A stretch of DNA of 64,000 nt from Nereocystis luetkeana (Eukaryota; Sar; Phaeophyceae; Laminariales; Laminariaceae), in NCBI GenBank assembly GCA_031213475.1, contig JARUPZ010000010.1:7852776-7916775 (forward strand). Direction: 5' to 3'. Shown here one piece after another: positions 1-13,500 of this stretch. Within the stretch, counting starts at the first letter, position 1, and every line of letters begins with the position of its first letter. The notes beneath the pieces were generated by a model, which saw only the letters and a list, made by a program, of their open reading frames with translations, had not been told where the DNA came from and did not search any database. The translations under genes were made by a program, and so were the position numbers.

Positions 1-39
1 TAGCGCAGGCCCTCCCGATTTTTTTTTTCTAACCCCCCC

Positions 40-345
40 TTTGCTGTCTCTGGAAATGGCTACACCGGAATTAAATTAGCTCATTCAAGCTGTCATCCAT
101 ATGCAAGTCCGCCTCACAAGCGGTTTTAGTAGGATGCAGCTCACTCTTCATGCGACTCGCCGGACACCTCACGGCGCTCCGTGCTTCGTACAAGCGCTCT
201 GTCTACCTGGTTGGTGAAAACCCGGCATGCTCCGTCCCGGCATTGTAGGGATGCGAGGGTCTATGGTCATACGGCTACGGCCATGTATGATATCGATACA
301 TCTCTCCTATCGAGTGCAACCCCTCCCTCCTCTCCTGCCCGTCAT
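40..345 (+). repeat. C-tailed 515-bp element, 5'-truncated copy
   Basis: Matches the 3' three fifths of the full copies at 29337 and 58433, including ggatgcagctcac, gtagggatgcgagggtcta and a pyrimidine-rich end. Confidence 0.75.
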
Positions 346-454
346 CCCTATCCTACTTTGCTCTCCATCTGATTACTACTGAAGTGAACGCGAATAGGCA
401 AAGCCAACGATCGCGCAAAAGCAAAATTATTCCCCCGACAAGAGTCCCGTATCG

Positions 455-695
455 TATACCAAGTACAATATATATAACACACGAGTGACAAGATATCACA
501 CCTCTCTGGGACTGTTTTCCGAGACAAGCTTCTCCGCAACTAGAGCTGGTGCACTGTACACAACGAAATAAAGGCGCTGGGAATATCTCGTCGAGATGTT
601 TCCATTGACGCATCGATAGCCGTTTTTGAAACATACTCCGTAAATTCGCCCGAGGGGTGTGTGCTATCTTATCACCCGTGTGATATGGTATTTCT
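455..695. repeat. TATCACCC-ended element, copy 1
   Basis: Shares atatctcgtcgagatgtttcc and the terminal ttatcacccgtgtgata with copies at 6165, 15753, 16845 and 36800. Palindromic ends suggest a small non-autonomous DNA element. Confidence 0.6.
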
Positions 696-779
696 ATGGA
701 TAGTCACCCCCGCACCCCGAAGTCGAGAGTCGTGAAAAAGCCTTTGCCGGCTTTTCATTGTCATTATCTCCGTCTATTC

Positions 780-1435
780 ATTTTGTTTCACCTCTGGCCT
801 CATGGTTAGGTCTCCGTGGGGCCGCAAGACGATTACTATAGCTTCATTTTGTCCTCTCCCTCCGTTGTCTGATTTCGGAACTTCGTGTGTGTGTGTGTTT
901 TTTTTTCTCTGACCTATTGCTACTGTGGGGCTTCAGACCTTCATTTATCCTCTTTCTCTCGTATGTTGTTGTATGGAGGTTTCATCTCTGACCTTATTTT
1001 GTGGCTAGGGCTTCATGAGGCCGCAATACGATTGTGTTCTTTGTCCTTTTCCTCATGTCCGTTGTCGTTTTTGTTCTGTTTTATTTTTTTTCTCTGACCG
1101 ATGGCTTTAGGGTTCCGTGCATTCATTTGTCCTCCTACTCTCTGCTTGTCGTTGGTTTTATGTTTCATCCCTGGTCTCATGGCTAGGCGCTAATGGGGGG
1201 TCGCAAGACGATCGTGTTGTTGGACACCTCTTGCTTGTTGTCGGTCTGCTGTTTGGTCTCTGACCTACGTATGTATGGTATGGCCAGGGCTTCAGGCATT
1301 TAACCCCTTTAGAACCCCAGTCCCGTTTTGGGGACAAACTACTTGGAAGTTGAGTGAACTGCCCCCAAAACGGGACTGCGGTTCTAAAAGGGTTAAGTGT
1401 CCTCACCCTCTCTGGCTGTTGTTGGTCAGGGCTTC
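780..1435 (+). repeat. Decayed tandem copies of the exon 1 5' edge
   Basis: The motif of exon 1's edge (gggcttcatggggccgcaag) recurs in weakened form near 821, 1021 and 1201, followed each time by acgat-like bases. Spacings are about 200, 180 and 241 bp, the last enlarged by a 98-bp MITE. No promoter motif stands out in 1-1435. Confidence 0.7.
1299..1396. mobile_element. TTAA-flanked palindromic MITE (piggyBac-like), copy 1
   Basis: TTAA at both ends, then CCCCTTTAGAACC inward and its inverted counterpart GGTTCTAAAAGGG. The arms also contain cagtcccgttttggggac and its inverse. TTAA target duplication and CCCT-type ends are piggyBac hallmarks; no transposase is present. Confidence 0.85.
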
Positions 1436-1513
1436 ATGGGGCCGCAAGGCGAGGAGGCGGTCGAGGCGACTAGCCTCGCGGCGAGGCTCGGGTCCGCCAT
1501 CATCGATATCGAG
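1436..1513 (+). CDS. Exon 1: start and first strand of MABP-like domain (residues 1-26)
   Basis: The frame reads MGPQGEEAVEATSL and ends in AIIDIE just before a GT donor (gag|gtgcgg). AIIDIE continues smoothly into exon 2 as the first hydrophobic-D-hydrophobic strand of the beta-prism. The ATG at 1436 is my preferred start because it gives a short leader before the domain. An in-frame AG at 1428-1429 or an AG at 1447-1448 could instead be a splice acceptor from an upstream exon outside or undetected in the window, so the true N-terminus is open. The region just upstream is built of decayed copies of this exon edge. Confidence 0.65.
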
Positions 1514-4500
1514 GTGCGGAACATACGACACGGCTGTACCCGCCCATCACTATTACTACTGTAATAGAGCTGATGAGTTGGCTGACTATACATAATTCGC
1601 CTACTAGTTATTAGTGGGCCACGCGTTCCAGTTACAGTAGTAGCATTACGGGGGACCATATTAAATAGGACCTACGGTACACACTAAAAACTACCTGGTA
1701 TACATTTATTTAGCTATTTTTACTCACAAAATTTGGTCCTATTTACTATGGTCCCCCGTAATAGTGGCGTTCGGTAATTTTGCAGTACTTTTCTATTCGA
1801 ATGGCGCGTTTGTACGTACAGAAGTAGTAGTTCGAGTTGTGTGTTTTTATGTTAAACATGGCTTGGGCAGGTAATTGGCTTACTTCGGCATCCACCTGCA
1901 GGCAACTTTGTTCTATAAAATCAGTTTTTTGCGTCGTATATACAAATCGTTCGTGTACTCTGAAAGGGTTCGAAAGGGGCTGAAATCGTCTAAAAAGACC
2001 TGAAATAGTCTGAAGGGGTCTGAAATAGTCTAAAAGGGCCTGAAATAGTCTGAAGGGGTCTGAGAAGTTCTGAAAGGGCCTTATCCTATTTAGGACTGCA
2101 AAAGTTACCCCACACTACTGCGGACAACAGTATTGCCATATATATGTCTTATACCCAAAACAAATGTGGGTGCAGTCCGAAAAAGGGGGTGGACCTGATA
2201 GAATGGGGCCAAACGTTCTGAAAGGGCATGAAAGGGTATGGAAAGGTCCCATTTATTTTCGAAATCCCCTGCCTCATTGGAACGGCCAAAAGTTTCATTT
2301 TATTCTTACCGGTGAACTATTGTTATACCAGGTATATATAATCTGACCTTTCTGACCGGAAATATAAGCTACTTTTTTAATCAATCTTGAACTGCAGAAG
2401 AAGGCTATATTATCGGTCAATATTAGTATAGACGCGTGCTACGTACGGTAGGGGTAGAGTAGCTGTAGCACCAGGTAGCACCAGAAAAAAAGAAGAAACA
2501 CATCTGAGGCTTCTCACGTGAGGAAGGAGCCCCACACCCCCACCCCAAACACTGACCTTAAGAAAATTGGAAGGTAAGCCCGACATACAACCGAATGGGC
2601 TTGCAAACAGTATTTTGCAGAACAAATCGTATAGTAAAATTATTGGGTAGGTCCTCAGCAGCAACGCTTCAGGACCCCCCCCTCCCCCCCGTCAGCGGGG
2701 TAATGTTTGGCCTTAAAAAGGGCAAACCTCTAATTGCAACCCCTTTCTTATACCGTAGCACGGCTCTACGATAGGAGGGCCACGCATGGGACCGGAACCT
2801 CCCCTTTAAGGACCTCAGTCCCGTTTTTAGTGACAAACTACTGAGAATTTGAGTGAATTGTCCCCAAAAGAGGACCGTAGTCCTAGAGGGGTTAATAAGT
2901 CATACGGCGAAGAGCGTTGAACTGGCACAGAAGTGATGCAATTGTTTTTCAGCGCTATTGACAGCTTTTTCTCGACAACGTCAAGGGCGCTCGAGTCGAA
3001 CGCGGTACGTTTTTTGGAAGGCCCTCGACGCGACCGTTCCGAAAACGACTCGTTCGGTATTGGTATCCCCTTATCGTCAAATGTCGACAGAACATGGCGC
3101 TGAAAAACGACCGCACTCCCCTCCTGCACGAAACCTCAAATGTTGTTTACCTGGTACTATTTACGGCAATGTGGGTGTAAATAAACACTTCCTTGTGTGG
3201 GCATTGGATACTGTAGCAAACCCCATACATACACGGTGTCGACAACAACCTCCCAATTTCGGTTCGCCTAACGGAGCGCTACATCGTTCAATGTCTCCAG
3301 AAGGAGTCTTTTACGCCTACATTGCGCAAGAGGGGGGTTCCGGTCACCTGTGCAGTGTTGCAGTGATGTATATATACATGGTATATATACACGTACACGT
3401 ATTCATGCGCAGTATAGAGCGGCGCACCACCAACCGAGTTAAGGTCGATGTTTGTCCGGGAACGTTTATCGGTATTCAACGTACGTGGGCTGACGCTCAT
3501 GCACACAATAACATCAACGTTGAAGCTCATGTTACTGCATATTTTCGGATGGCATGAACAAAAATGATAATAACAATAAAGTAACATTGATGTTGTTGAT
3601 ATTATTGTTGCTAGGATGTCATTGGTCATCTGACAACGCTATATAGCTCTTCTTCGAAACGTCTCATCTGCATATAGCAAGGGAATCCAGAATCCGACTA
3701 CTTAATACGGACAGACATGGAAGATTTTACCTGCCAATCAGACCCCGAACACCTGACTAAAATACGAGATCAACAATGATGTTTTAATATGTTTTCGTGT
3801 GGTTATCGGCAAGATTTCTACGTCGAAGGAGCAAGAGGTGGAGCTCGAGGAAAATGGCTACAAGGCTGTGGACGCTAACGTCAATGCGGGAACCATGGGA
3901 CCGCCGATTCACGTGTGGTAAGCGAAACACACAAACACACACAAAACGCACGGAAAAAACGTTTTCCGCGAGGATGCATTCCTTAAGGATACCTCATTCC
4001 ACGCATCGCACAGATCAAATCGGAACTTTCCATTTAACAATTCAAACTTTTTCATGGGCAGATACGTTTGTTCCTAATCTGCATGTCCTAGCTGGTGTTG
4101 CCGGGCGGAAGGAAGACGCACAATCTGCGTGATGTGGCATATTTTTCCTGAACTGGATCTGTACTACAGTATACAGATCATGCACAATACCAGGTATATC
4201 ATGACGAAAGAAAGGCGTATGATCTATTATAGACGATCTGCATCGTGATCTGTAGCGGGAGCGGGAATTCCGCGGAGGTATATTCCGTGAGGTGAGTGGA
4301 CAGGGGAGAGTGGTGGGGGAGAGGGTCGGGGGTCGTTCCAGACTACCCCCGGAGCAACAGCAGCAGAAGTATAGCTCAACATATGCCGCGATCGATTCCA
4401 TAGCCTTGGGAAAGAAGCGGTGGCTATCTATGAATGTTTCGGTTGTTTTTTTAATGCCGCCTTCCAACTAAGTGGAGTCTGTTTGTTCATTTTTGATGTA

Positions 4501-7500
4501 GCAAGAGAAAGGAAGGCAGGGAGGCGGGGTGGTCGATCTTTATGTCAGACCTCAGACGGAGAAGGAGGAGCTCGGCACCCCCGGGTAGGCCATGGGAGTG
4601 CCAATTGGGGGTTTAAGCTTTCAGTTTTTTTAAAATCCGTTTTTGGTAGAGAGATACCAGGGATAATATGTATGAAGCTCTCTCAGGTTAGGAGGAGCCT
4701 CAGAAAAATCTCAGAAAATTCGGCAAAAGGTGCCACCTCTGCCGCAGTACCCTCTTCTTCTGTTCTCACGGCGCGTGCTACCTACCACAAGGGGTTGAAA
4801 TTGGGGGCAGCACGTCTAGGGTCCAAAACATTCTGACTGACGAGACTCCCCAAGGGCACTGACGGCACTGAGGAGATATCCAATGAGGTGTAATGCCTTA
4901 TCGCTTTAAACCTACCGTTAATTTTGTGGTACATAATACCTGCGATATTATTTTACTTCGAGATCAGTTTTTGGGTGAGGTATATGTATAACCCTTCACA
5001 TGCGAGGAACCCTGGAACAAATTAAGAGCACACCCCTGCTGTGGTAGCATGGCATGCAGCTCACCATGCTCGTGGAAAACGGCGCCTGTGGTCCAGGTAT
5101 CGCCGCCTGAAGCACGGCGGGGCGGGAGCACGACTGAAGCCCTTGGTGGACGTCGTAATCGACCACAAGAACGTCAACTCCGCCCTGGTCGTGGACGGCT
5201 ACCAGTGCATCGATCGCAGCCTCAACAAGGTGGGTCAAACGGTATTCACAGATCGGACAGATCCCTCATCCCCACTCCATGTCCTAGATCCTTCCGGCAA
5301 GATGTGGTCCTGCTCTGTATGGTCTGGATCTTTCAGGAGCAGACATAATCATGATATGCTAGGTCTGCTGTAGCTCACGATGTTGCCGGGTGATGGGAGC
5401 TGTTAAGCGCAAGGCGGTATGGGCTTTCTGTAGGGGCTGATTACTGCTAGCAGGTGCGCCTCTGTCTCTGCTCTGGTTACTCACATAAGGCGCTTGACGA
5501 TGTTAGAAGTTATAGGCTCTTGGTATTAGTTGCTTGCTTGCCTCGCCAGATGTCTTCTGAACGAAGGGGCGAGGCATTCATCAGTAAGGCAGGCGATATC
5601 GCCTGCAGCGTGATGATGAGGGAACGCTTGCTACGAGTCAAAATGCCGCAATAGGCTGGAGGGGATACCGCAACAGAGCCGCATGGTCTGCACGATCTAC
5701 TCGCAGCTCCCGTTTTTTCCCTGGGTTGGATCTGTACTATATAGATCCTGCACAGCATCTCATAACACCAGGTTAGGTTTTCTAGATGATCTATCTGTAA
5801 ATGATCCATCTATTCGATTTGTGCTTTACTAAAGGAAGTCGAGGTGCGCGTACTGTAGTATTACGATCGCAGTCCCACGGAGCATGTGGCGAGGGGAGGA
5901 GGGCCCCGGAGATTAATGCCGAGACTGAGTGGTTAGACTCACAGAACACATACACCAGAAGGGATACCACCCAAAGGCATAAAGGCTCGCGTTTTTCTCC
6001 GTGCTGCCGTCCTCCTGTTGTGGTGGTCCCTCTCGCAGCATCAAACTGGACCTCGTGACTACTGTACCTACGATAGCACGTCATGCCCTTAGGTAGCGTG
6101 TTTAGACGAGCTGTTAAAATCCAACCAATGACGGAGAGGCCCATTCTAATCCCCAGCACAAAAATGCCTCATAACACGCAAAGGTAACACCCCCCTCCGT
6201 GGATGATTTTGAGAGCAGGTCTTCTCCAACACAAAGGGGGGCAGGTGCACACAAAATACGACAACGGTGGCTTCGGAAGTATCTCATGGAGATGCTTTCG
6301 GTAGACGCCTCGCTCGTCGGCGTTTACACCCTCCCCGTAAGCAACAAAAAAACAGCTGGGAGATTCGTCGTACTGTAGGGAGGGGGGTGTCATCCTCTCA
6401 CCCGTATGATACTGGTGTACTGGTAGTCGGTAGTGTTTGGTTAGAAGGGATACACACCCGACTGCGTTATTCAGTCAGCCTAAAAGTTGAAAACTGCTTA
6501 GAAACGACAGTTTTTGGGAATGAAACGTGGTGTTGCGCTCTACACTTTCCCGTCATCTTTCCCCGCCATTTTGTGAGGTCTGTGGGACCTACGCTTTCAC
6601 AGTAGACTCCAAGAACACATTTTCTTGTTTGCCGGGCTATTGCACGCTGTCGGCCGGCTATTCTGTTTGTGTCGTAAATCCAGAAAAAATGTGTGCGAGG
6701 GTCCCTGAGTTAGACAGTGTACTCCCCGAGAAATTGAGCATCGCTGACTGTGCGCAGATGGTGGACTGTAGCGCGCAAACTTCAACGCTCTGTCATCAGT
6801 GGCGTTTTAAAGTTCTACCTCGACCAGTATTCGCGGTGCTGTTTCGGAGGACCTGCTGCGAGCGAGGTCGCACACAAAGCTTCTGGCGCCATCGATAAGT
6901 TTGTATACTTGTATGCTGTCCTCCCGGGGGAAGCATGAGTCGGCGGTAAACTACCTCCGTAAACGGCTACGGCATTAACTCGCTAACAAGAACCAAAACA
7001 CCCAAGCTGCGCACAACATCTAGAAAATCTCGCTTGTGACCCCAACAATATTGAGCTACCTTGAGCATAATAGGCTGTTTTTTGCCTTGTACCTGGCAGG
7101 CAGGATTTAGTGAGGCGTTCGCCGCTGAGAACGATTTAACAAGTCAAATTTCTCCACATCATCCGCAAAATAAAAGTGAACCTGACGTTTATTAGTGAAA
7201 GAGTGTTTATTTTTGGCTATTTCTTATTCGAAGGTCTACGTTGCTGCTTTGCTGTGGCTACTTGCCAAAGCTTACGTCCTGAACCAGCACATACATGGGT
7301 AAGGGAACCACTCTGTCACGAAGACACTTGACGGAGTGCCCTCCACCCGCGCCAGGTGTAGATAGAATGTTCTGAACGACCTGATCACCATTTATTTATT
7401 TTTGCGTCTTGAGGAAAACAAAAACGAAAACGCCACAGAACGCACAGAAGGATGTATGCCACATGTATACCACTCAGATTTTGGTTTTGCATCTCCGACT

Positions 7501-10500
7501 TCAGCTGCTTGAGCGAAAGAAAGAAACGCCTGAAACGGGACCTACCGTATTGAAGCCCATAATACCGGGAATACAACGATTATTTTTTTTATTCAACACC
7601 AGACCCCGAGCGGGGACTATAATCACGGCTGGAGTGATAAAACGCGCGATATAGCACCCCCCCTGGGACGAAGCTTAGAGCTGATTTTCTCCAAAACAGG
7701 CCTAAAGGGGGCACACACACCAAAAACGAAAACGACGGCCCTGGAAGTACCTCGCCTCGAGGTATTTTCACATAATACGCGCCGCTCGGCGTTTTTCACT
7801 GGTATCGGGACCCGTTGTCTCTAAAACTACTGTTGGAATACACTCCTCGTTGTAGGATACATCGTTTTTATGCTCGTGTTTATATCTTCGACTTTCTTGC
7901 ACGAAAACCTAAGAAAGCGTCCGAAACGGGGACTTACATCGTTTTCTGTTTTTTTTTTGTTCGTGTTCGCGACTTTAGCTTTTAGGACTGCAGCCACATT
8001 TTGGGGACAAACCAGTCAATACCTAAGTAAAGTTGTCCCCAAAACAGGACTGCAGCTGAAAGGGTTAAGCGGGAAAAAAAATAACTGGTAAAAACCCATG
8101 CGAATACCACCGGCCACCGAGACTCTCGTGTACTTATATAAACATCTCCGACCCCGTCTACCCGCCAAACCCTGTCCGCGTTTCTTCCAAAGGGCACCCC
8201 TTTAGGAATGTCCAACTACCTCTGGGTGCGAAGGGCAACGACGGAGGAGGAGGAGGCGAGGGACGCTATCGTTGACTTGGCTGTCACTATGGGAAAGGCC
8301 AAGGACAGGACCAGCGACATACACACTCCTCCCGCCAGGTGGGAGGATGACAAGACAGCACTGCCGTGCAGACAACAAATTAACGTCGGCTAGGAATCAG
8401 TAGTAGAGTCATTCATGAGGGGGACTGTATTGTCGGTATAATCTTGTCATGCATTCAGGTCTGATTGATAGCACGTTCCACGTTTGGAGTCATTCGGATT
8501 CTAGTTTCCCTGCTAGAGTGGATGGGTTACGTGCTAAATGCCAGATGACTGGCAAAATATATACCAGGGGTATATATATTATTATCATCAAGGGGGCGTA
8601 TTGAGTTAGGGGCTCTACAGTCCACACCTGGTATGTATTATTCGTGTAGGTCTGATTGGTAACATCTTCCTCGTCTAAAATCGATGGGTTGTATATCCCC
8701 TTTTATAGGTGGATGGTAGTATCATGATTGGAACAAGCGCTGTATATTGTCAGATGGCAAATGGGATAATTTTGAAGGTACACAACGCAGTCACTACGTA
8801 CGCACGAACACGAGTATCTTGGTTCGGGTATCCCGCGAAACGAAATATGCGGCGACACCACATGCCACTATAGTAGTTCCTGTAACTGGCTGCTGTTGCC
8901 TGTTGGCATTGCTTTACGCAGCAACAAAACGTTTCGCAAGCTTGTGTGCTGGATGATGGGTAGAGGATGCGATCAATACCGCACGTAAACACGACAACAA
9001 CAAAACGTCTCGGAAGCTTGAGTGTTGGATAGCAACAACAATAGTGGCAATACTATTAATACTCGCCACTTTTGGTTGTGTGCGTATGTATTCGTGGAGA
9101 GCTGGTACTATAGAAGAGAGACCCTGTAACCTTCTCATATATCGAACATAGCCACGCGTACTTCTCCAGTAAGGCGTTGCCCCGAAACGATCTGCGGCTG
9201 CCTTATTGTAGACAAAGACGCCGGGAACTACTCTACGCAGAAGGTACATGTGAAACGGTAAAATCCCAGAACAACACAACGATTGACACCTTCTGAGTCG
9301 ATCGAGAATCTGGCCTCGGAAGTGCTTGAGTCCATCACTCCCCACCGCCCTTTTCCGATTCAGTTTTTTTTAATTACTTTCTAGGCATGAAAGCTGGGGG
9401 CCAACGAACACGAAGACAAGCTTAGTCCGTTACTATCGAGTCGCTGTCCCCTTCAGCATTGCCATCTCGTTACGTTGTGGGCCCACGTTACTTGAAATTA
9501 GAGTCACACTTAGACCTATGCTCAGTGCACTTGTGGAGGGGAGAAGCAGGAGCGTCGCGGATGGTGTGCAGCGAGTGAACGATCGCGTTGTGAGAGTGAT
9601 CCGCAAAAAAGAGGGTGGCGTCAAAACTGTCATCGGCTGCCGCCGCGCCGCGGGTATTAGCTTCAGAAAATAATTTTCAGGATAGCACGTAGCCGTGCCC
9701 AATGCCCTCGGCTCGTCACCCGATCACGCCCCGCGTTTCAATCGTTCGACAGGGGTTTCATCAACGTGCTCGGGAACCTCAATGAACGGACCTTCGGCAA
9801 GGACATTTTTCTCTGGTACCGACCTATCAAATCGAGACAGGTGAGCACTTGCGCGATGAGCTCAGTGTGGCCTTTTCCCTCGACTCGGCAACGTCCCCTG
9901 CTTGCCTTTGCACCCGCCACCACCTCAGTAGGGATTACAAGACTCATTTTGGTTCTGTTCCTGTTTGTATTGTCCGTTGTTACAGACGCGAGGTCAGTTA
10001 CAATCGGCGGAAACACGCCAGCGCGTTTGCTGTCGCCTCACGAATCCCTCATTCTGATCACCATTATTGCCCCTCTCTCCCATCCCGTCACGTATTATCC
10101 CGTCCCATATCATCCCATCACATCCCCTCCCATTCCATCCCATCCCATCCCCCCCCCCCTCCCCTCCCCTCCTCTCCCCTCCCCTCCCTTCCCTTCCTCC
10201 CCCCTTCCTCTCGTATCGTTTTCAGCCTAACGCGTTCACAGGCACTCAGGCTTTTCGCGTTGCTTCGACGCTGTCTGACGAAAAGCAAAAGGTCGAGGTC
10301 AGTACACACAACAACAACGCACGGGACGGGCCACGATCTACTGCAGATGGCCTGGATCTAACCAAACCAAACCATTGTGATATCATACGTTGTGCGGGAT
10401 CTGAACGGTAACATATCCAACTAACCCGTGAAGCGTCTTCTAGATCATGCAGATTATGCGGCTTCCATCCGGCAACATGAGCTATAAATCATGCAGATCA

Positions 10501-13500
10501 GGGATCTGTCTGTAGTGAAAGATCTATATCATCAAGTATGATCCAATGTTATGTACATGATCTGTACATGATCTGTCCGAGGCGTGTAACCTTGCACCCA
10601 CTATGCGTACATCCAGCCAGAATATCGATCTATACCGAACCCATCGTCCCAGGCGTGCGCAAATCCCACACTTCGATTGAAGTACCGGTGTCGGACGGCG
10701 CAATGATTTATGAACCGTTTACGGCTCTCTCTCGTCCGCTGTCGCGTCTTTTAGCAAGGTGAACGACTGAGCCTGAGCGACTGAACGAGCATTTACTGAT
10801 GTAAAAACGGCGTGTTTTTTTTTTATAAACCGTTGACGGCCCTCGTGTACCATCGTGTTCATGTATCAGTTTAACGGCTGCGCTGAGCGCCTGAACGGTG
10901 TCAAACGGCGCAATGATATGGTGAATTGTTGACAGCTCTCGTTTGTTGTCGTCACGTCTTTCTTCTCAGCTGAGCAAGAACGTAAGGAGACAAATTCGGC
11001 AGTACGTGGCGCCGGCGGAAGTGAAACAGCAGTCCACAGGGCCGGTCGACTACGCGGTGAGACACGCCGCGGCAACCCCATCACCGTATTTTCCAATGCG
11101 ATGCGCTCTTCGAAAGAGGGGGGGGGTGGGTACTCATGTCATGCATGGCCGTAGTCGTTTGACTACCATGGACCCTCACACCCATACAACATCGGGGCGG
11201 AGCACGTCGGGTTTACGCCGACCTGGTAGGGGGGAGGGACTTCTCGTTTGGTTCGGAAAAATGTGTTTTTTGTCACGTATTGTATATACTGTTGTGCGAG
11301 CTATTTTTGCTACGTTGTCGATGACATCAATTCATGGAATTGGGCCGAAACAACTAGTTTAGAGTTGCTTTAAAATCCTTGACAGAGAACTTAACAACAA
11401 CGTCGCCTGGGTGCCTGTGATCGACAAGGTGGCGGGAAGGGGTGGGAGGGGGCGGGGGGGGGGGGGGGAGAGAAGTGCCGAAAACCGGCACACCCTTGCA
11501 GTTCGATCGCTGCTAGTTTTACCTGATCGGACCGTTGACGAAACACAATGGCGGGGAGGGTGTTGTTAGTATACCACATATCGAACAGATCAGATCATGA
11601 TCTATATATCTACAGTAGGTCATCTAGATGCTATGATGCTATACATGACCTGCCTTTACGAGATGTTGTGCAGGATCTGTACAGTACAGATCCAACCCAG
11701 GAAACCTGCCCTAGATAACTCAAACAGACTGATCATAATCTAGATCATCTAGTTCCTTACCTGCCGGTACGAGACGTTGTGAAGGATCTGCATCGTACAT
11801 ATCCAACCCATGATACATGTCCTAGATCATGCAGGTTGTGCGGCTCCCAGCCGGCAACATGAGCTAGATCATACAGATCAGATATATATATATTATACAT
11901 ATAATATATATATATATATCTGTCTGCCATGAAATATCTAGCTCATGAAGCGGGGATGATCTGTAGATGATCTGTAGTTGATCTGTAGATGATCTGTCCG
12001 TGGTGTGTAGTAGTGGCCGCATGCACGTACCGCAGCCACTAAACTGCTAGTCCCACGTCCTACATTGCGACAAGTATACCACAAAGCTACGTTGTGTTTG
12101 TTGGTGGGTCGGGCTGGGGTTAAGGCGTATTTTCTTCTTTGGGTGTCATCCCAAGCCAAAGTTGTTCAAGCAGAGGCGTCGTGTACACGCAGCACCCCAG
12201 ACGAAGCATGATACCATCCCGCAGGTTGGTTACACAACACGTAGATATATCCCCGGGGTGTGGTAGAACAGGACGGAGTCTGCGAATTGGTCACACAACG
12301 CCTAGATATATCACCGGGGTGTGGTAGAACAGGGCTGAGCCTGGTGCGCTTTTTATTTGGGGGGGGGAAGTCGACTAAAGGCAACCCACAAGGGGACGGT
12401 GGGGCGAGAACGCCTCTCTACATAAATGCGAAAGGTTGAACACAAAAAAAATGCAGTCCAACAGCAGTATGCTTACACTCGGCTCAGTGCAAACGCGCAC
12501 GCACACACGGTAGAGTTCACTGAGCACGTCGCGTTTATCCACGGTCTTCGACGCGTGGAGTCGCTCCTTTTCCTTGTGTGTGCTTGTTTCAGAATCGTCT
12601 ATTTCCGTTCCAGCCCAACTCTTATCAATACCAATGGTAGCCTTGGAAACGTTGAGTATCAACCACCCAATCGGTCGAATTCACAGCGGATAACCCCCAC
12701 AGCCATCTGGATGGGCTGTTGTTACAGGTGTCGTCCCTTTTTCCCTCCGTGGCACGCGCCTTTCGTTTTTCCCTCCTTGGCACCCTGCATTGGGATCAGC
12801 ATTCCCACGACTCGTCGATTTGCATCGGACTTTACGGGTGCTGTTCCACCCGATCAAAACACATCGGGTTAACTCTACTTCCCCCGGGGAAACGAACTTA
12901 CATATCGAAGTATGTTAAATCAGTGCGACAGCCACGCATGTCGTCTGGTGGCTCAACCATCTCGTGCAAATCCCACACGACGCAACCATGGCTATAGATC
13001 GCATTGTTAAGTCTCCAGAAATAACGAGCACTCAATAACTCCTTTTTTTTCCCGGCGTCTTGGAAGAAAACCACAGCCTCGAACAACTCCCCTCTCCGCC
13101 GGCCGGGAAACCTACTTACCAATACCAAGGTATGCTCCTAATTTAAGGATCGTTTGAATTCAACATTAACACATAAATTGTGCCTGTATTTAGGGGCAAA
13201 AGGTGTTTTTTGGTGCAGGACCGAGTGGTGCACACCGGCACGACAGCCAGCCACGCACGGCCACGGCGTTTCGTTCGCAGCTCAACCGTCTCGTCCGAAG
13301 AACCCCTTCCCACAACGTCCGTCAACTATCGCTGGTCTCGTAGGCGATTTTCAACAAGCACGACGCGAAAGGGCGCGGCCTCCTCACCCGCGCCCAGCTC
13401 CGGCTTCTCCTGAAAGACGTCGGGCTCAACGTTGAGGCGAAAGACCTGCGCCTTCTTTTCGGCCGAATCGACCACAACGCAACCAACGGCGTATCCAGGT

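Noticed and set aside
5454-5520. VRLCLCSGYSHKALDDV frame considered as the next MABP segment
   Set aside because: Exon 4 continues exon 3 far better (LNK|GT); this frame has no good donor.
6527-6938. Cys-rich frame that might be an exon or element remnant
   Set aside because: No matching phase with exons 3 and 4, which join perfectly without it, and no domain recognised.
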